Positions 18,985 through 26,583 are shown, counted from the first letter of the stretch. The stretch is 56,506 nucleotides of DNA from an uncultured Pseudomonadota bacterium (GCA_903884235.1 CAISEB010000026.1:1-56506); one strand, 5' to 3'. The notes: generated by a model not told the origin, from the sequence alone. Made by a program: numbers and translations.

Positions 18985-19644
18985 TCAGTCGCGGTCCGGC
19001 GCCCCGGGCGGGAAGAAGTGCCGGAAGGGCCGAGCTTCGTCCACCACGCGCACGATGGAGGAACGGGCCAGCAGACGCGCGCGATAGGCGCAGACGTGAG
19101 CCCTGGATTTCGCGATGGGGCGAACCCAATCGGCGTAGAACAACGCCGGCGCGGCGGCGCAGTCGGCCATCGTGAAGCCATCACCGGACGCCCACGTTCG
19201 GCGGCTCATGCGTTCATCGAGCCAGGCATAGGCGCGATCGAGGTCGGCCTCGGCGTCGAGAATCGTCTGCGGATCGCGCTTCCCGGGAACGCGAAGGAAA
19301 TCCTCGACGATGCGCTGCATCGGCGCCATCACGTAATTGTCGAAGAAGCGATCCATGAAGCGGACATCGAGGGCATCGCGGGGCGTCGCCGGGACCAGCG
19401 CGACCGGTCCGGGATGGGAAAGGCCGAGGTGTTCGATGATGACGCTCGATTCGACCACCGGCCGTCCGTCATCGACGAGCATCGGAAATTTGCGTAGCGG
19501 CCAGAGTCGCGACAGCTCCGCATGATGTTCCGGCGTCTCTCGCGCCAGCATCTTCAGCTTGAAGTCCGTCGCGTTCTCATACAACGCAATCAACACCTTT
19601 TGGCAGTAGGAGGAGAACGGGTGCGCATACAGTTCAAGGCTCAT
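18985..19644 (-). CDS. Glutathione S-transferase family protein
   Basis: 219 aa from ATG 19644 with GAGGAGGGG upstream. The N-terminal thioredoxin-like domain has the active-site segment HPFSSYCQKVLIAL, the cis-Pro KFPMLVDDG and the glutathione-binding VESSVIIEHL. The C-terminal helical domain has ASGDGFTMADCAAAPAL, the usual N-capping Ser/Thr-Asp motif. Predicted cytosolic transferase or reductase of unknown substrate. It is the last of three leftward genes after an ArsR regulator and an AHSA1 protein, with a 112-bp gap that holds no gene. Confidence 0.92.
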   Translation of the reverse strand: MSLELYAHPFSSYCQKVLIALYENATDFKLKMLARETPEHHAELSRLWPLRKFPMLVDDGRPVVESSVIIEHLGLSHPGPVALVPATPRDALDVRFMDRFFDNYVMAPMQRIVEDFLRVPGKRDPQTILDAEADLDRAYAWLDERMSRRTWASGDGFTMADCAAAPALFYADWVRPIAKSRAHVCAYRARLLARSSIVRVVDEARPFRHFFPPGAPDRD

Positions 19645-19756
19645 GTCTCGGCCCCTCCTCGCGAGTGACTCAGGCGATGGCTGTGGCTTGAAGCTCGATG
19701 CCCTGCAGGAGGCGCGCACTGAGGCCAGCCTGCACGGCGCCCACCGACATGCCGCC

Positions 19757-20248
19757 CTAGCCCATGGGCGTCGACTTCACGTACTCGACCAGTTGCTCGA
19801 GGACCTTGCCCCAACCCTGACTGAATCCCATCTGCTCGTGCGCCTCGGCGTGTGCACGGGTCGTGTGGATGGCAGTGGCGGTGTACTTGCAGCCACCGTC
19901 GCCATGCGGCTCGAAGGTCAGCGCCGCCGTGAAGAACCACGGCGCGGAGGTCGGATCGACGGGGCGGTAGCCGGGACCCAGCGCGGAGGTCCAGATGAGT
20001 TTGCGGTTCGGCACGATCTCGAGATAGCAGCCGGGTTCTGCGGGCAGCTTGTTGCCCTCCGGATCCACCATCTGCACGAAGAACCGGCCGCCCGGCTTCA
20101 GGTCTATCTCGCACTCCACGGTTCGGTAGGGCTTCGGGCAGAACCAAGGCATCAGGTGCTTCGGCGTCGTCCAGGCCTTGAACACCAGCTCCGGCGGCAC
20201 GTCGACGACGCGCTCGAGCACGAGATCCCGATCAGTCTTCGCGGTCAT
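19757..20248 (-). CDS. AHSA1 / SRPBCC-domain protein
   Basis: 163 aa, a single START-like SRPBCC domain of the Aha1 C-terminal type: VLERVVDVPPELVFKAWTTP at the start, LKPGGRFFVQM in the middle and QGWGKVLEQLVEYV at the end are characteristic. These proteins form a hydrophobic ligand pocket; bacterial ones are commonly co-transcribed with an ArsR-type regulator, as here (17-bp overlap with the upstream arsR-like gene). Ligand unknown. Confidence 0.9.
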   Translation of the reverse strand: MTAKTDRDLVLERVVDVPPELVFKAWTTPKHLMPWFCPKPYRTVECEIDLKPGGRFFVQMVDPEGNKLPAEPGCYLEIVPNRKLIWTSALGPGYRPVDPTSAPWFFTAALTFEPHGDGGCKYTATAIHTTRAHAEAHEQMGFSQGWGKVLEQLVEYVKSTPMG

Positions 20249-20582
20249 CGACGTTCTCCTCCATGTTCACGAGATGGGCGTCGAGCTGGTCCAGGCGGCA
20301 CTCCCACAACTTGCGCTGGTCCGTCATCCAGCTCTCGGCTGCCTGCAGCGGATGCGGTTCAAGGACGTACGTCCGCACGCGCCCTGACTTCCTGGATTTC
20401 ACCAGCCCGGACTTCTCGAGCATGCTGAGGTGCTGCGTGAAGGATGGCAGCGCCATGCCGAACGGGCGGGCCAGTTCCAGGGTTGGCGCCGGGCCACGGC
20501 TCAGTCGCTTGAGTACCGCTCGGCGAGTCGGATCCGACAGCGCCTGGAAGATCCGGTTCAGGGACTGCAGTTGGTTAGGCAT
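20232..20582 (-). CDS. ArsR-family transcriptional regulator
   Basis: 116 aa winged-helix protein. FQALSDPTRRAVLKRLSRGP is the classic ArsR N-terminal helix, PSFTQHLSMLEKSGLV the recognition helix and SGRVRTYVLEP the wing. There is no CxC metal-binding motif in the recognition helix, so metal sensing of the ArsR/SmtB kind is unlikely. This is the subgroup that controls AHSA1-domain genes. The next gene overlaps by 17 bp. A palindrome spans its start codon. Confidence 0.9.
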   Translation of the reverse strand: MPNQLQSLNRIFQALSDPTRRAVLKRLSRGPAPTLELARPFGMALPSFTQHLSMLEKSGLVKSRKSGRVRTYVLEPHPLQAAESWMTDQRKLWECRLDQLDAHLVNMEENVDDRED

Positions 20583-20591
20583 TTACCTAAC
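20574..20591 (-). promoter_or_regulatory. Palindrome over the arsR-like start codon (probable operator)
   Basis: GTTAGG (20574-20579) and CCTAAC (20586-20591) form a perfect 6-bp inverted repeat around the ATG (20580-20582). On the coding strand a -10-like TATAGT (complement of 20590-20595) lies just upstream. Transcription would then begin at or next to the ATG, giving a leaderless or nearly leaderless mRNA. The -35 is weak. Autoregulation by the ArsR-like protein is inferred. Confidence 0.5.
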
Positions 20592-20746
20592 TATAGAACG
20601 GATCGGTCCGTCGTGCAGCACCCTGCGGTCGCGTCAATTCGAATGAGGGCTGCAGCGCACCCGGCCGGCCTCGGGTCTCGGCGCGCGGCGGTGGGCGTCG
20701 GCGCGGTCTGAAAATCCCACGGATCCCCGCAAGGGGGATGGGAAGT

Positions 20747-20769
20747 TTTTATCTTTGTCAGAGATAAAA
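20747..20769. repeat. AT-rich inverted repeat next to the left att copy
   Basis: TTTTATCT (20747-20754) and AGATAAAA (20762-20769) form an 8-bp stem with a 7-nt loop. Read leftward, it directly follows the tRNA-end copy at 20771. It may be the original terminator downstream of tRNA-Ser, displaced when the islands inserted. That interpretation is inference. Confidence 0.5.
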
Positions 20770-20781
20770 TTGGCGGAGAGA
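20762..20781. repeat. Left direct repeat of the tRNA-Ser island (att copy)
   Basis: The sequence agataaaattggcggagaga is identical to 28202-28221. Its last 11 bases equal the 3' end of tRNA-Ser (CCA end included); its first 9 equal the sequence just beyond the tRNA. Confidence 0.75.
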
Positions 20782-20950
20782 CAGGCATCCACACCGTCTC
20801 GGAAGCTGCGGTTTTTATTGATGTTTTTTTGGACTTGCGAATATTGATACCACCAATCTGCACCAACAAAGTGGTGAGCTGAATTGAGACAGAATGTGCA
20901 CCGAGGTGGCGGGTTAGTCGGTATTTATCGATCACTTTTAACCACATATA

Positions 20951-20979
20951 TGAGCGATAAAGTGATAACTTGTCGCTCA
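20951..20979 (+). promoter_or_regulatory. Inverted repeat reaching into the fic start codon
   Basis: TGAGCGA (20951-20957) and TCGCTCA (20973-20979) are perfect inverted repeats, the last base being the A of the fic ATG. The spacer holds AAAGTGATAA, and a related ATCGATCACTTTT lies at 20927-20939. This looks like an operator overlapping the translation start. Which protein binds is not known. Confidence 0.45.
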
Positions 20980-22103
20980 TGCGATGGAACTGGCAGCGCC
21001 CCGACTGGCCGAATTTTCGCTTTCGTACGGGCCTGCTGGCGGACCGGGAAGCGCTGTTCCTGCGCCAGAGCGGCATCGTCATAGGGACAGTTCGTCACGT
21101 TCCCGACGACGAAAGACTCTCGCTGGTCATCGAGCTGATCAGCATGGAAGCCCTCAAGACCTCCGAGATCGAAGGAGAAATCCTGGAGCGCGACGGCGTT
21201 CAGTCTTCGCTCCGTCGACAATTCGGCCTGCAGGGCGATGGGCGCCGCGCGGCGCCCGCCGAGCAGGGGATTACTGAGATGCTCGCCGATCTCTACAGGC
21301 AGTGGAACGATACGCTCGACGACGCGACGCTGTTCCAATGGCACCAGTGGCTGATGCAGGGACGTACCGAGTTGCGCACTATCGGCGGGTACCGAAGGCA
21401 CGAGGAGCCCATGCAAGTCGTCTCCGGCCGAATCGACCGGCCCAAGGTCCACTTCGAAGCGCCGCCTTCCTCAGCTGTTGCCACGGAGATGACTCGATTC
21501 TGTCGCTGGTTCAATGACACGAACTCGGCCGGCAAGACGCCGATGCCGTCATTGGCGCGCGCCGGGCTCGCACACCTATATTTTGAATCGATCCATCCTT
21601 TTGAAGACGGCAATGGCCGGATAGGCAGAGCAATTGCCGAGAAGGCGCTGGCACAAGGCGCCGGGCAGCCGAGCCTCACCGCGCTTTCACTACTGATCCA
21701 TCGCCGCCAAAAGGAGTACTACGCGCAGCTCGAGGCCGCGAACAAGACGCTGGATGTCGAACCCTGGCTCGACTGGTTCGCGGATCTCGTCCTGGCGGCA
21801 CAATCCCATACGCTGCGGGGCCTGGATTTCCTGCTGGCCAATACGCGGCTGTGGGATCGCGTGCGAGGGCAACTCAACCCGCGACAGGAAAAAGCGCTGT
21901 CGCGGCTCATGCATGCCGGAGTAAATGGTTTTGTTGGCGGCCTGTCAGCCAGCAAGTATATGGCGATCACCGGCGCTCCTCCGGCCACGGCCGGACGGGA
22001 CCTCATGCACCTGGTCGCACTCGGCGCCCTTCGGCGCACAGGGGAACTCAAAGGCACGCGTTATTGGCTACCTCACGCGCAGGTTGTTACCGGTGGCGAC
22101 TAA
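20979..22103 (+). CDS. Fic-family protein (class II, N-terminal inhibitory helix)
   Basis: 374 aa from ATG 20979 (MRWNWQRPDW); a TTG three codons earlier is possible. The Fic core motif HPFEDGNGRIGR begins at about residue 206 with the catalytic His. An inhibitory motif (S/T)xxxE(G/N) is present as TSEIEG at 61-66, so autoinhibition by Glu65 is expected. A C-terminal winged-helix-like region (about 300-374, with SRLMHAGVNGF and TGAPPATAGRDL) is typical of this DUF4172-Fic architecture. Fic enzymes usually transfer AMP from ATP to Ser/Thr/Tyr hydroxyls; the target is unknown. First gene inside the left island, preceded by an AT-rich region and a palindrome over its start. Confidence 0.9.
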   Translation: MRWNWQRPDWPNFRFRTGLLADREALFLRQSGIVIGTVRHVPDDERLSLVIELISMEALKTSEIEGEILERDGVQSSLRRQFGLQGDGRRAAPAEQGITEMLADLYRQWNDTLDDATLFQWHQWLMQGRTELRTIGGYRRHEEPMQVVSGRIDRPKVHFEAPPSSAVATEMTRFCRWFNDTNSAGKTPMPSLARAGLAHLYFESIHPFEDGNGRIGRAIAEKALAQGAGQPSLTALSLLIHRRQKEYYAQLEAANKTLDVEPWLDWFADLVLAAQSHTLRGLDFLLANTRLWDRVRGQLNPRQEKALSRLMHAGVNGFVGGLSASKYMAITGAPPATAGRDLMHLVALGALRRTGELKGTRYWLPHAQVVTGGD

Positions 22104-22266
22104 GGTCTCGACGCTGGCAAATGACCACAGTTCTTGAAATGCACTCGTAAGACGTTGGGGCGTTGATCCACTTCCCTAACAGGATTGCCAAATACCCCAA
22201 TGCCCGCGCCGATACCTCGCCCCTAACATCGGCCGAGGCCTTAGTGCGTTGCGAGCGGGTGAAAGC

Positions 22267-22566
22267 ATGAGCAAATCACTGGTAGCAATCTACGCCGGAC
22301 TACTGGTTGCCTTGTGGGTGACTCCGGTGAACGCTGGGTGCAGTTGGACCTGGGACTGCACAAGTGGCAGCTGCCGGCAGGTTCCGATCTGCGACAGCAC
22401 CCTCGACATTCCTCCTCCGCGCCCCCCGCAAGTGGCGCCGATTCCTCCGCCTTCCGTGGCTCCCATTGGTCAGCCGACAGTGCCGCCCGTCGGGACGAGC
22501 TACTGCGCGCCTCAGTACCTGTGTAACCAGAATAACCAATGTCGCTGGCAGAACCTCTGTCGGTGA
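22267..22566 (+). CDS. Small secreted Cys/Pro-rich protein, function unknown
   Basis: 99 aa from ATG 22267. A clear signal peptide (KSLVAIYAGLLVALW, cleavage near VNAG) leads to a short mature protein with eight cysteines in two similar modules. Module one is C-x5-C-x4-C-x5-C (from CSWTWDC) and module two C-x5-C-x5-C-x5-C (from CAPQYLC). They are joined by a Pro-rich linker of about 40 residues (DIPPPRPPQVAPIPPPSV and on). The even cysteine count and export suggest four disulfides in the periplasm or outside. It lies between two fic genes, 163 bp after the first and convergent with the second. I do not recognise the family with confidence. Confidence 0.72.
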   Translation: MSKSLVAIYAGLLVALWVTPVNAGCSWTWDCTSGSCRQVPICDSTLDIPPPRPPQVAPIPPPSVAPIGQPTVPPVGTSYCAPQYLCNQNNQCRWQNLCR

Positions 22567-22814
22567 GCATGCCGCATCGGAAATGATGATGCGGCCCGCA
22601 CCGGGAGGCCCTGACCAGCTTGCTCAACTTTGGGCGTCGCCAAGCGCGGCCTGTCAGGATCACGACAGGACTGATCCGATGATCCTGGCGACTGTGTACA
22701 GTGATCGCCCTGACCCGCGCTTGGACGACACGTTATGCGCCGTCGCGATCGGCATCACTTGCGACGACGTCGTCGTCGACGACGATGCTTCCGATCAGAG
22801 CCGCAGCGTCGGTC

Positions 22815-24350
22815 TCAGCGCGTCGCGCCCCGCACCCCGTCAGCGACGAGTTCGGCGAACGGACGGATGTCGAGTTCTAGGCTCGCGCGATCGAGCGCCG
22901 CAAGATACCGGGAGCGCTGCTCGAGACGGATGACGACCCACGGGTAGCCGCCTTCCGCGAGCATTGCGTTCATCACAAAGCGGGCGATGCGGCCGTTGCC
23001 GTCCATGTACGGGTGGATGTAGCCGATCAGCCAGTGACCGAGCACCGCGCGGACCGCGGGCTCCTGTTCCGCCACCAGCAGTTCGAACAGCGTCGGCATC
23101 GCATCTCGCACCGCCTCCCAGCGTGGCGGCACGTAGCGCGAGGTCTTTAGGAACACGAAGTCGTTGCGGTAACCGGCGAGCGCCGCCGGCGCCAGGAGGC
23201 CCACCGCGACCGAGGGCTGGAAGAGCTCCCGATACCACTCGCCGTGGTCCTCCTGGACTCGCCCCGCGGCGGGCGCGCCCTCGAGGATCGCCGTGACGGA
23301 GCGCTTCACCGCGGTGAACGCCTGCCAGTAGCCGCGCGCCGCCATGGCGTTGCGACTTTCGCGGTCGGCCTCGTTCTGCTCCGGACGCCAGGCACCCGAT
23401 CGCACGCGTTCGATCAGTTCCGCCGAGACCTGGTAGCCCTCGATCGACAGCGAGTGGTAGGCATCCGTCGCATACACCTCGTCCACGGTGGCGAGATACG
23501 CGGCGATGTCCACCGGCCGGCCCGGCGCGCGCGGCACGATCTCGAGAATGGCGTCGCGCGTGCGCGCCCAGAGCCCGTGCAGCCGGCCAGAGATTGGCGC
23601 CTCACCGGCCGCGACGACGCGCTGCCCGATCCACGGGGTTTCGGCGAAGGGATCCGTCTCAGTGACCTGGTGGCCCGCCGCGCGCATCGTCACGATGATC
23701 TCCTCGGCGAACGCCGCGCGCCCGATGCGCCGGAGTGCGCCAGCCAGCCGGCCGGCGACGACCGAATGTCCACCACGCAGCAGGATCCGGAGCACACCCG
23801 ACACATCACGCAGGCGATTGAGCGCGAGTTCGGCCTCGAGCGGCTGGCCGGTGAAGAACGCCTCCGGCACCCGAGTGAGGGCCGCGTCGAGCGTGTAGAG
23901 GCGCAGGCCCTCCCGGCGCTCGAGGTCCTCCGGCAGCGGAGGAGTCCGCTCCCTCAGATCGAGCAGCGACGTCCCGTGCAGCAGGTCGATCCGGTTGTTC
24001 TGGCCCTTAGGACTGAAGACAAGCACCTGGGTCGGAATGACCGACGTCTCGACGTGCAGAGCGAGCGACTGCTCGGGCGAGAGGTGCCACTCGGCTCCGA
24101 AGCGCTTCTCGCAGTAGGCGCCGCAGAATTCCCAGAACGCGGTCAGCCAAGGGGTACTGTCACCGGGCTCTGCGGTCGGGTTGGTGCTGATCAGCCAACC
24201 TCCGATCACCCGCTGCAGGTAGCCGGTCCTGACCAGGCGGTCCCGGTGAACCCGGGTCAGCTCCGCGCCGGCAAAGACCCGCCGGCCGCCGGCCTGCAGG
24301 GCGCGGAGGATCTCGAGGGACGCTGCGGTCTTCTCGCGCGGGGCGGGCAT
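22815..24350 (-). CDS. Fic-family protein with AbiEi-like N-terminal region
   Basis: 511 aa. The N-terminal half begins with a winged-helix-like segment (AGAELTRVHRDRLVRTGYLQRVIGGWLI) and a following domain (FGAEWHLSPEQSLALHVE, SPKGQNNRIDLL, TSLLDL) that resemble AbiEi-type antitoxin regions. The C-terminal half is a Fic domain with HPYMDGNGRIAR, catalytic His at about residue 446. An inhibitory motif SLSIEG (about 299-304) precedes it, so the protein probably restrains itself. Upstream (24351-24440) is an AT-rich stretch with short inverted repeats such as CTAGT/ACTAG, a likely promoter-operator. The protein may regulate its own transcription through the N-terminal domain; this is inference. 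Confidence 0.85.
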   Translation of the reverse strand: MPAPREKTAASLEILRALQAGGRRVFAGAELTRVHRDRLVRTGYLQRVIGGWLISTNPTAEPGDSTPWLTAFWEFCGAYCEKRFGAEWHLSPEQSLALHVETSVIPTQVLVFSPKGQNNRIDLLHGTSLLDLRERTPPLPEDLERREGLRLYTLDAALTRVPEAFFTGQPLEAELALNRLRDVSGVLRILLRGGHSVVAGRLAGALRRIGRAAFAEEIIVTMRAAGHQVTETDPFAETPWIGQRVVAAGEAPISGRLHGLWARTRDAILEIVPRAPGRPVDIAAYLATVDEVYATDAYHSLSIEGYQVSAELIERVRSGAWRPEQNEADRESRNAMAARGYWQAFTAVKRSVTAILEGAPAAGRVQEDHGEWYRELFQPSVAVGLLAPAALAGYRNDFVFLKTSRYVPPRWEAVRDAMPTLFELLVAEQEPAVRAVLGHWLIGYIHPYMDGNGRIARFVMNAMLAEGGYPWVVIRLEQRSRYLAALDRASLELDIRPFAELVADGVRGATR

Positions 24351-24604
24351 GGCGGGATCGGTGTTAGTTTAGAATGTCTTGCGATTGCTAGTATATTACG
24401 TATCACTAGTATTAGTAAAGATAGCCGTATGATTATTAGTTTTTCCGGCTTTTCTTACGGCGGGGCTGGAAATCCCACCGCTTCCGAGCGCTGAGGCATC
24501 GCGTTCCGTGCGAGTCGCGCGCACAGGCCGGCGCTCCCGCGCTCGACTGTCGCCGGCCGTGCGTCCGACGTTCCTCGGGCTAGCCACGCGGCGGCCAGGG
24601 CCAA

Positions 24605-24790
24605 TCAGACGAATTCTCGCGTGCGACCACTCCGGCCAGGGTGAACCGCATCGGCGAACTCGTCGACCGCCGCAGAGCCGTACTGGGGACCCTGTCGTCT
24701 GGCGTAATGATCAAGGAGGTCCGCCGGCACCTTCTGGCGGTAGTAGTAGACGCCGTTGCGCTTCTGCAGATGGGTGTGTTGCACCAGCAA
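24605..24790 (-). pseudogene. Truncated tyrosine recombinase (integrase) N-terminus
   Basis: A 61-codon frame whose first part, LQKRNGVYYYRQKVPADLLDHY, is the N-terminal region of phage/island integrases (DUF6538-like). After about residue 30 the sequence degenerates (RRQGPQYGSAAVDEF and on) and stops at 24605. The core-binding and catalytic domains (Arg-His-Arg-Tyr) are absent from the next 250 bp and from the rest of the island. It starts 107 bp from the tRNA-end copy at 24897 and reads away from it, as expected for an integrase next to its att site. Confidence 0.7.
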
Positions 24791-24896
24791 CCTCCGGGGC
24801 GCCGGGGTTGGTGTACCGGCGCGGTGTACCAGAGGGTAGAAGGCTAAGTAACTGATTCGTCTAATACTGTGACGGATCAGTCAGTTACGCAAAATA

Positions 24897-24920
24897 TGGC
24901 GGAGAGAGAGGGATTCGAAC
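24897..24920. repeat. Middle copy of the tRNA-Ser 3' end (att copy)
   Basis: 24 bases identical to 28211-28234, that is the CCA end, the acceptor 3' half and part of the T-arm of tRNA-Ser, in the same orientation. Identity ends abruptly at 24921. It marks the boundary between the two island modules. Confidence 0.8.
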
Positions 24921-25000
24921 TTGGCGGAGGCGTCAACGAAATCAGTAACTTACTGACTGTAAACATATTTTTGTCCCCTGCAGCCCCCTCGAATCCCCCG

Positions 25001-25024
25001 ATTTGGCAGTAGATTTGGCAATAG
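25001..25024. repeat. Tandem 12-mers shared with the other end of the right element
   Basis: ATTTGGCAGTAG and ATTTGGCAATAG occur head to tail here. The first recurs exactly at 28156-28167, about 45 bp from the tRNA. Short direct repeats near both ends fit arm-type integrase sites; not proven. Confidence 0.4.
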
Positions 25025-25075
25025 CTTCAGCGGCGACCGCCGTGAATCCATGCGGACAGCACAGATTCAGCGCTT

Positions 25076-25108
25076 GCACAAAGATTAAATACTATTTAAC
25101 TTTCGTGC
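25076..25108 (+). promoter_or_regulatory. Long palindrome abutting the abiEi start (probable AbiEi operator)
   Basis: A 33-bp near-palindrome: GCACAAAGATTAAATA on the left, TATTTAACTTTCGTGC on the right, one central base, with mismatches at only a few of 16 paired positions. It ends on the base before the ATG at 25109. AbiEi proteins are known to repress their operon by binding inverted repeats upstream. No Shine-Dalgarno fits between palindrome and ATG, so a leaderless message is possible. Confidence 0.65.
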
Positions 25109-25693
25109 ATGACATCAACCCGCGTAGCTGAACCCGCCTGGCAGGCCCTTTACGACACAGCGGCTTCCCAGGAGGGGTTCTTCACGACGCGCCAGGCTGC
25201 GGCAGCCGGCTATTCGGCCCCGCTGCTGGCACACCACCAGAAGGCGGGTCGCCTCGCACGCGTTCGCCGCGGAATCTATCGCCTGACTCACTTCCCACCC
25301 GGGGAGCATGAGGAACTGGTCACCGCATGGCTTTGGGCCGATGCCGCCGCCGTCTTCTCGCACCAGACGGCGCTGTCGCTACACGCCCTTTCGGATGTCC
25401 TGCCCGCCCAAATCCACCTGACCCTGCCGACGAGCTGGCAAGCGCGACGGCTTCGCGTGCCCAAGGGTCTGTCCCTCCATTTCGCGGACGTCCCAGCCCG
25501 ACAGCGCGCCTGGGCCGGCGCCGTGCCGATAACGGCCGCGCTCCGCACACTCAATGACTGTACCGAAGCCGGCATCGCGCCCGATCTGCTTCGCCAGGCC
25601 GCGCGGCAGGCGCTCACCCGCGGGCTCGTGGCCAAGTCCGACCTTAAGGATATCGAGAAGACCCTCAAACTCCACGGGGGCATCGGGCGATGA
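25109..25693 (+). CDS. abiEi: AbiEi-type antitoxin / transcriptional regulator
   Basis: 194 aa. An N-terminal winged helix (QEGFFTTRQAAAAGYSAPLLAHHQKAG, then LARVRRGIYRL) is followed by a C-terminal domain with the characteristic TAWLWADAAAVFSHQTALSLH and LHFADVPA regions. This is the type IV toxin-antitoxin antitoxin family, which represses its operon and counteracts the nucleotidyltransferase toxin without stable complex formation. ATG 25109 directly follows the palindrome. The stop overlaps the toxin start by 4 bp (ATGA). Confidence 0.9.
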   Translation: MTSTRVAEPAWQALYDTAASQEGFFTTRQAAAAGYSAPLLAHHQKAGRLARVRRGIYRLTHFPPGEHEELVTAWLWADAAAVFSHQTALSLHALSDVLPAQIHLTLPTSWQARRLRVPKGLSLHFADVPARQRAWAGAVPITAALRTLNDCTEAGIAPDLLRQAARQALTRGLVAKSDLKDIEKTLKLHGGIGR

Positions 25694-26583
25694 CGGTGCG
25701 TTCCTACGCCTCGCCGCTCGCCTTCAAGCAAGCGCTGGAGCAGCGTCTGAAGGCCGCATCGGCGAACGGTCTCGACTTCGCACGCCGCCGGCAGTTGCTC
25801 GTCTTCGACAGATTTCTGGCGCGAGTATCTGCTGTGTTCGGAGACGCGGTGATGCTCAAGGGTGGGCTTGTGCTGGAACTGCGGCTGGCACGCGCCCGCA
25901 CCACCAAAGACGTCGACCTACGGCTGGTCGGCCCGTCGGAAGCGGTCCTCGCCCACCTTCAGGAAGCGGGCCGTATGGATCTCGGCGACTTCATGGCCTT
26001 CGAACTGGGCCACGATGCGGAGCATCCGACCATCCAGAACGACGGCATGCAGTACGAGGGTCAGCGGTTTCGCGCCGAATGCCGGCTCGCCGGAAAACTC
26101 TACGGACAGCGATTCGGCGTCGACGTTGCCTTCGGTGACCCGATCTTCGGAGAAGCCGACAGCGTCACGGCCGATGACATGCTCGATTTTGCGGGCGTTG
26201 CGCCGCCTGTTCTTCGGCTCTATCCAGTCGAGACTCACATCGCGGAGAAACTGCACGCCTACACCATGCCTCGCGCACGCCCCAACACGCGAGTCAAGGA
26301 CCTGCCCGATATCGCGCTGCTCGCCACCACTCAGCCGCTGCGGGCGGAGCGACTCTTGCAGGCGCTGGAGCAGACATTCGCACACCGCGCCACTCATGCG
26401 CTGCCGAAGACTCTGCCGAATCCGCCAGCGACCTGGTCAATGCCCTATCTTCGGATGGCGCAAGACAATGAACTGCCGTGGCCAACGCTCGAACAACTCA
26501 CGACGACGGTTGCGACGTTCCTGGATCCTGTCCTTGCCGGACATCGTGGCGCGTGGGCCCCGGAGCGATGGAGTTGGGAGTGA
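25690..26583 (+). CDS. abiEii: AbiEii/AbiGii-family nucleotidyltransferase toxin
   Basis: 297 aa. The nucleotidyltransferase core is seen in VMLKGGLVLELRL followed by RTTKDVDLRL, the family's motif with metal-binding acidic residues. The later motif HIAEKLHAYTMPR...RVKDLPDIALL is typical of AbiEii. Members of this DUF1814 family transfer nucleotides to targets such as tRNA and cause growth arrest or phage abortive infection. Coupled to abiEi by ATGA overlap. The motifs are intact, so an active toxin is plausible. Confidence 0.92.
   Translation: MTVRSYASPLAFKQALEQRLKAASANGLDFARRRQLLVFDRFLARVSAVFGDAVMLKGGLVLELRLARARTTKDVDLRLVGPSEAVLAHLQEAGRMDLGDFMAFELGHDAEHPTIQNDGMQYEGQRFRAECRLAGKLYGQRFGVDVAFGDPIFGEADSVTADDMLDFAGVAPPVLRLYPVETHIAEKLHAYTMPRARPNTRVKDLPDIALLATTQPLRAERLLQALEQTFAHRATHALPKTLPNPPATWSMPYLRMAQDNELPWPTLEQLTTTVATFLDPVLAGHRGAWAPERWSWE

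Larger units (their letters stand above)
24791..25108. promoter_or_regulatory. Junction between the two elements: att copy and repeat cluster
   Basis: 318 bp without a gene. GTAACTGA (24848-24855) and TCAGTTAC (24881-24888) form an inverted repeat just left of the att copy. CAGTA/TACTG (24943-24947 and 24951-24955) lies just right of it, giving several CAGTTAC-like elements around the core. ATTTGGCAGTAG (25001-25012) is followed in tandem by ATTTGGCAATAG (25013-25024). The abiE palindrome closes the region. These look like recombinase or excisionase arm sites plus promoter elements; assignment is inferred. Confidence 0.5.

Noticed and set aside
20591..21082. 163-codon minus-strand frame across the left island boundary
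   Set aside because: It crosses the att copy, overlaps the fic gene and its promoter region, and shows no family features.
22761..22785. GAC/GTC repeat with a 16-bp palindrome (22770-22785)
   Set aside because: Short low-complexity trinucleotide repeat in a gap after the Cys-rich gene; self-complementarity follows from the repeat and no function is indicated.
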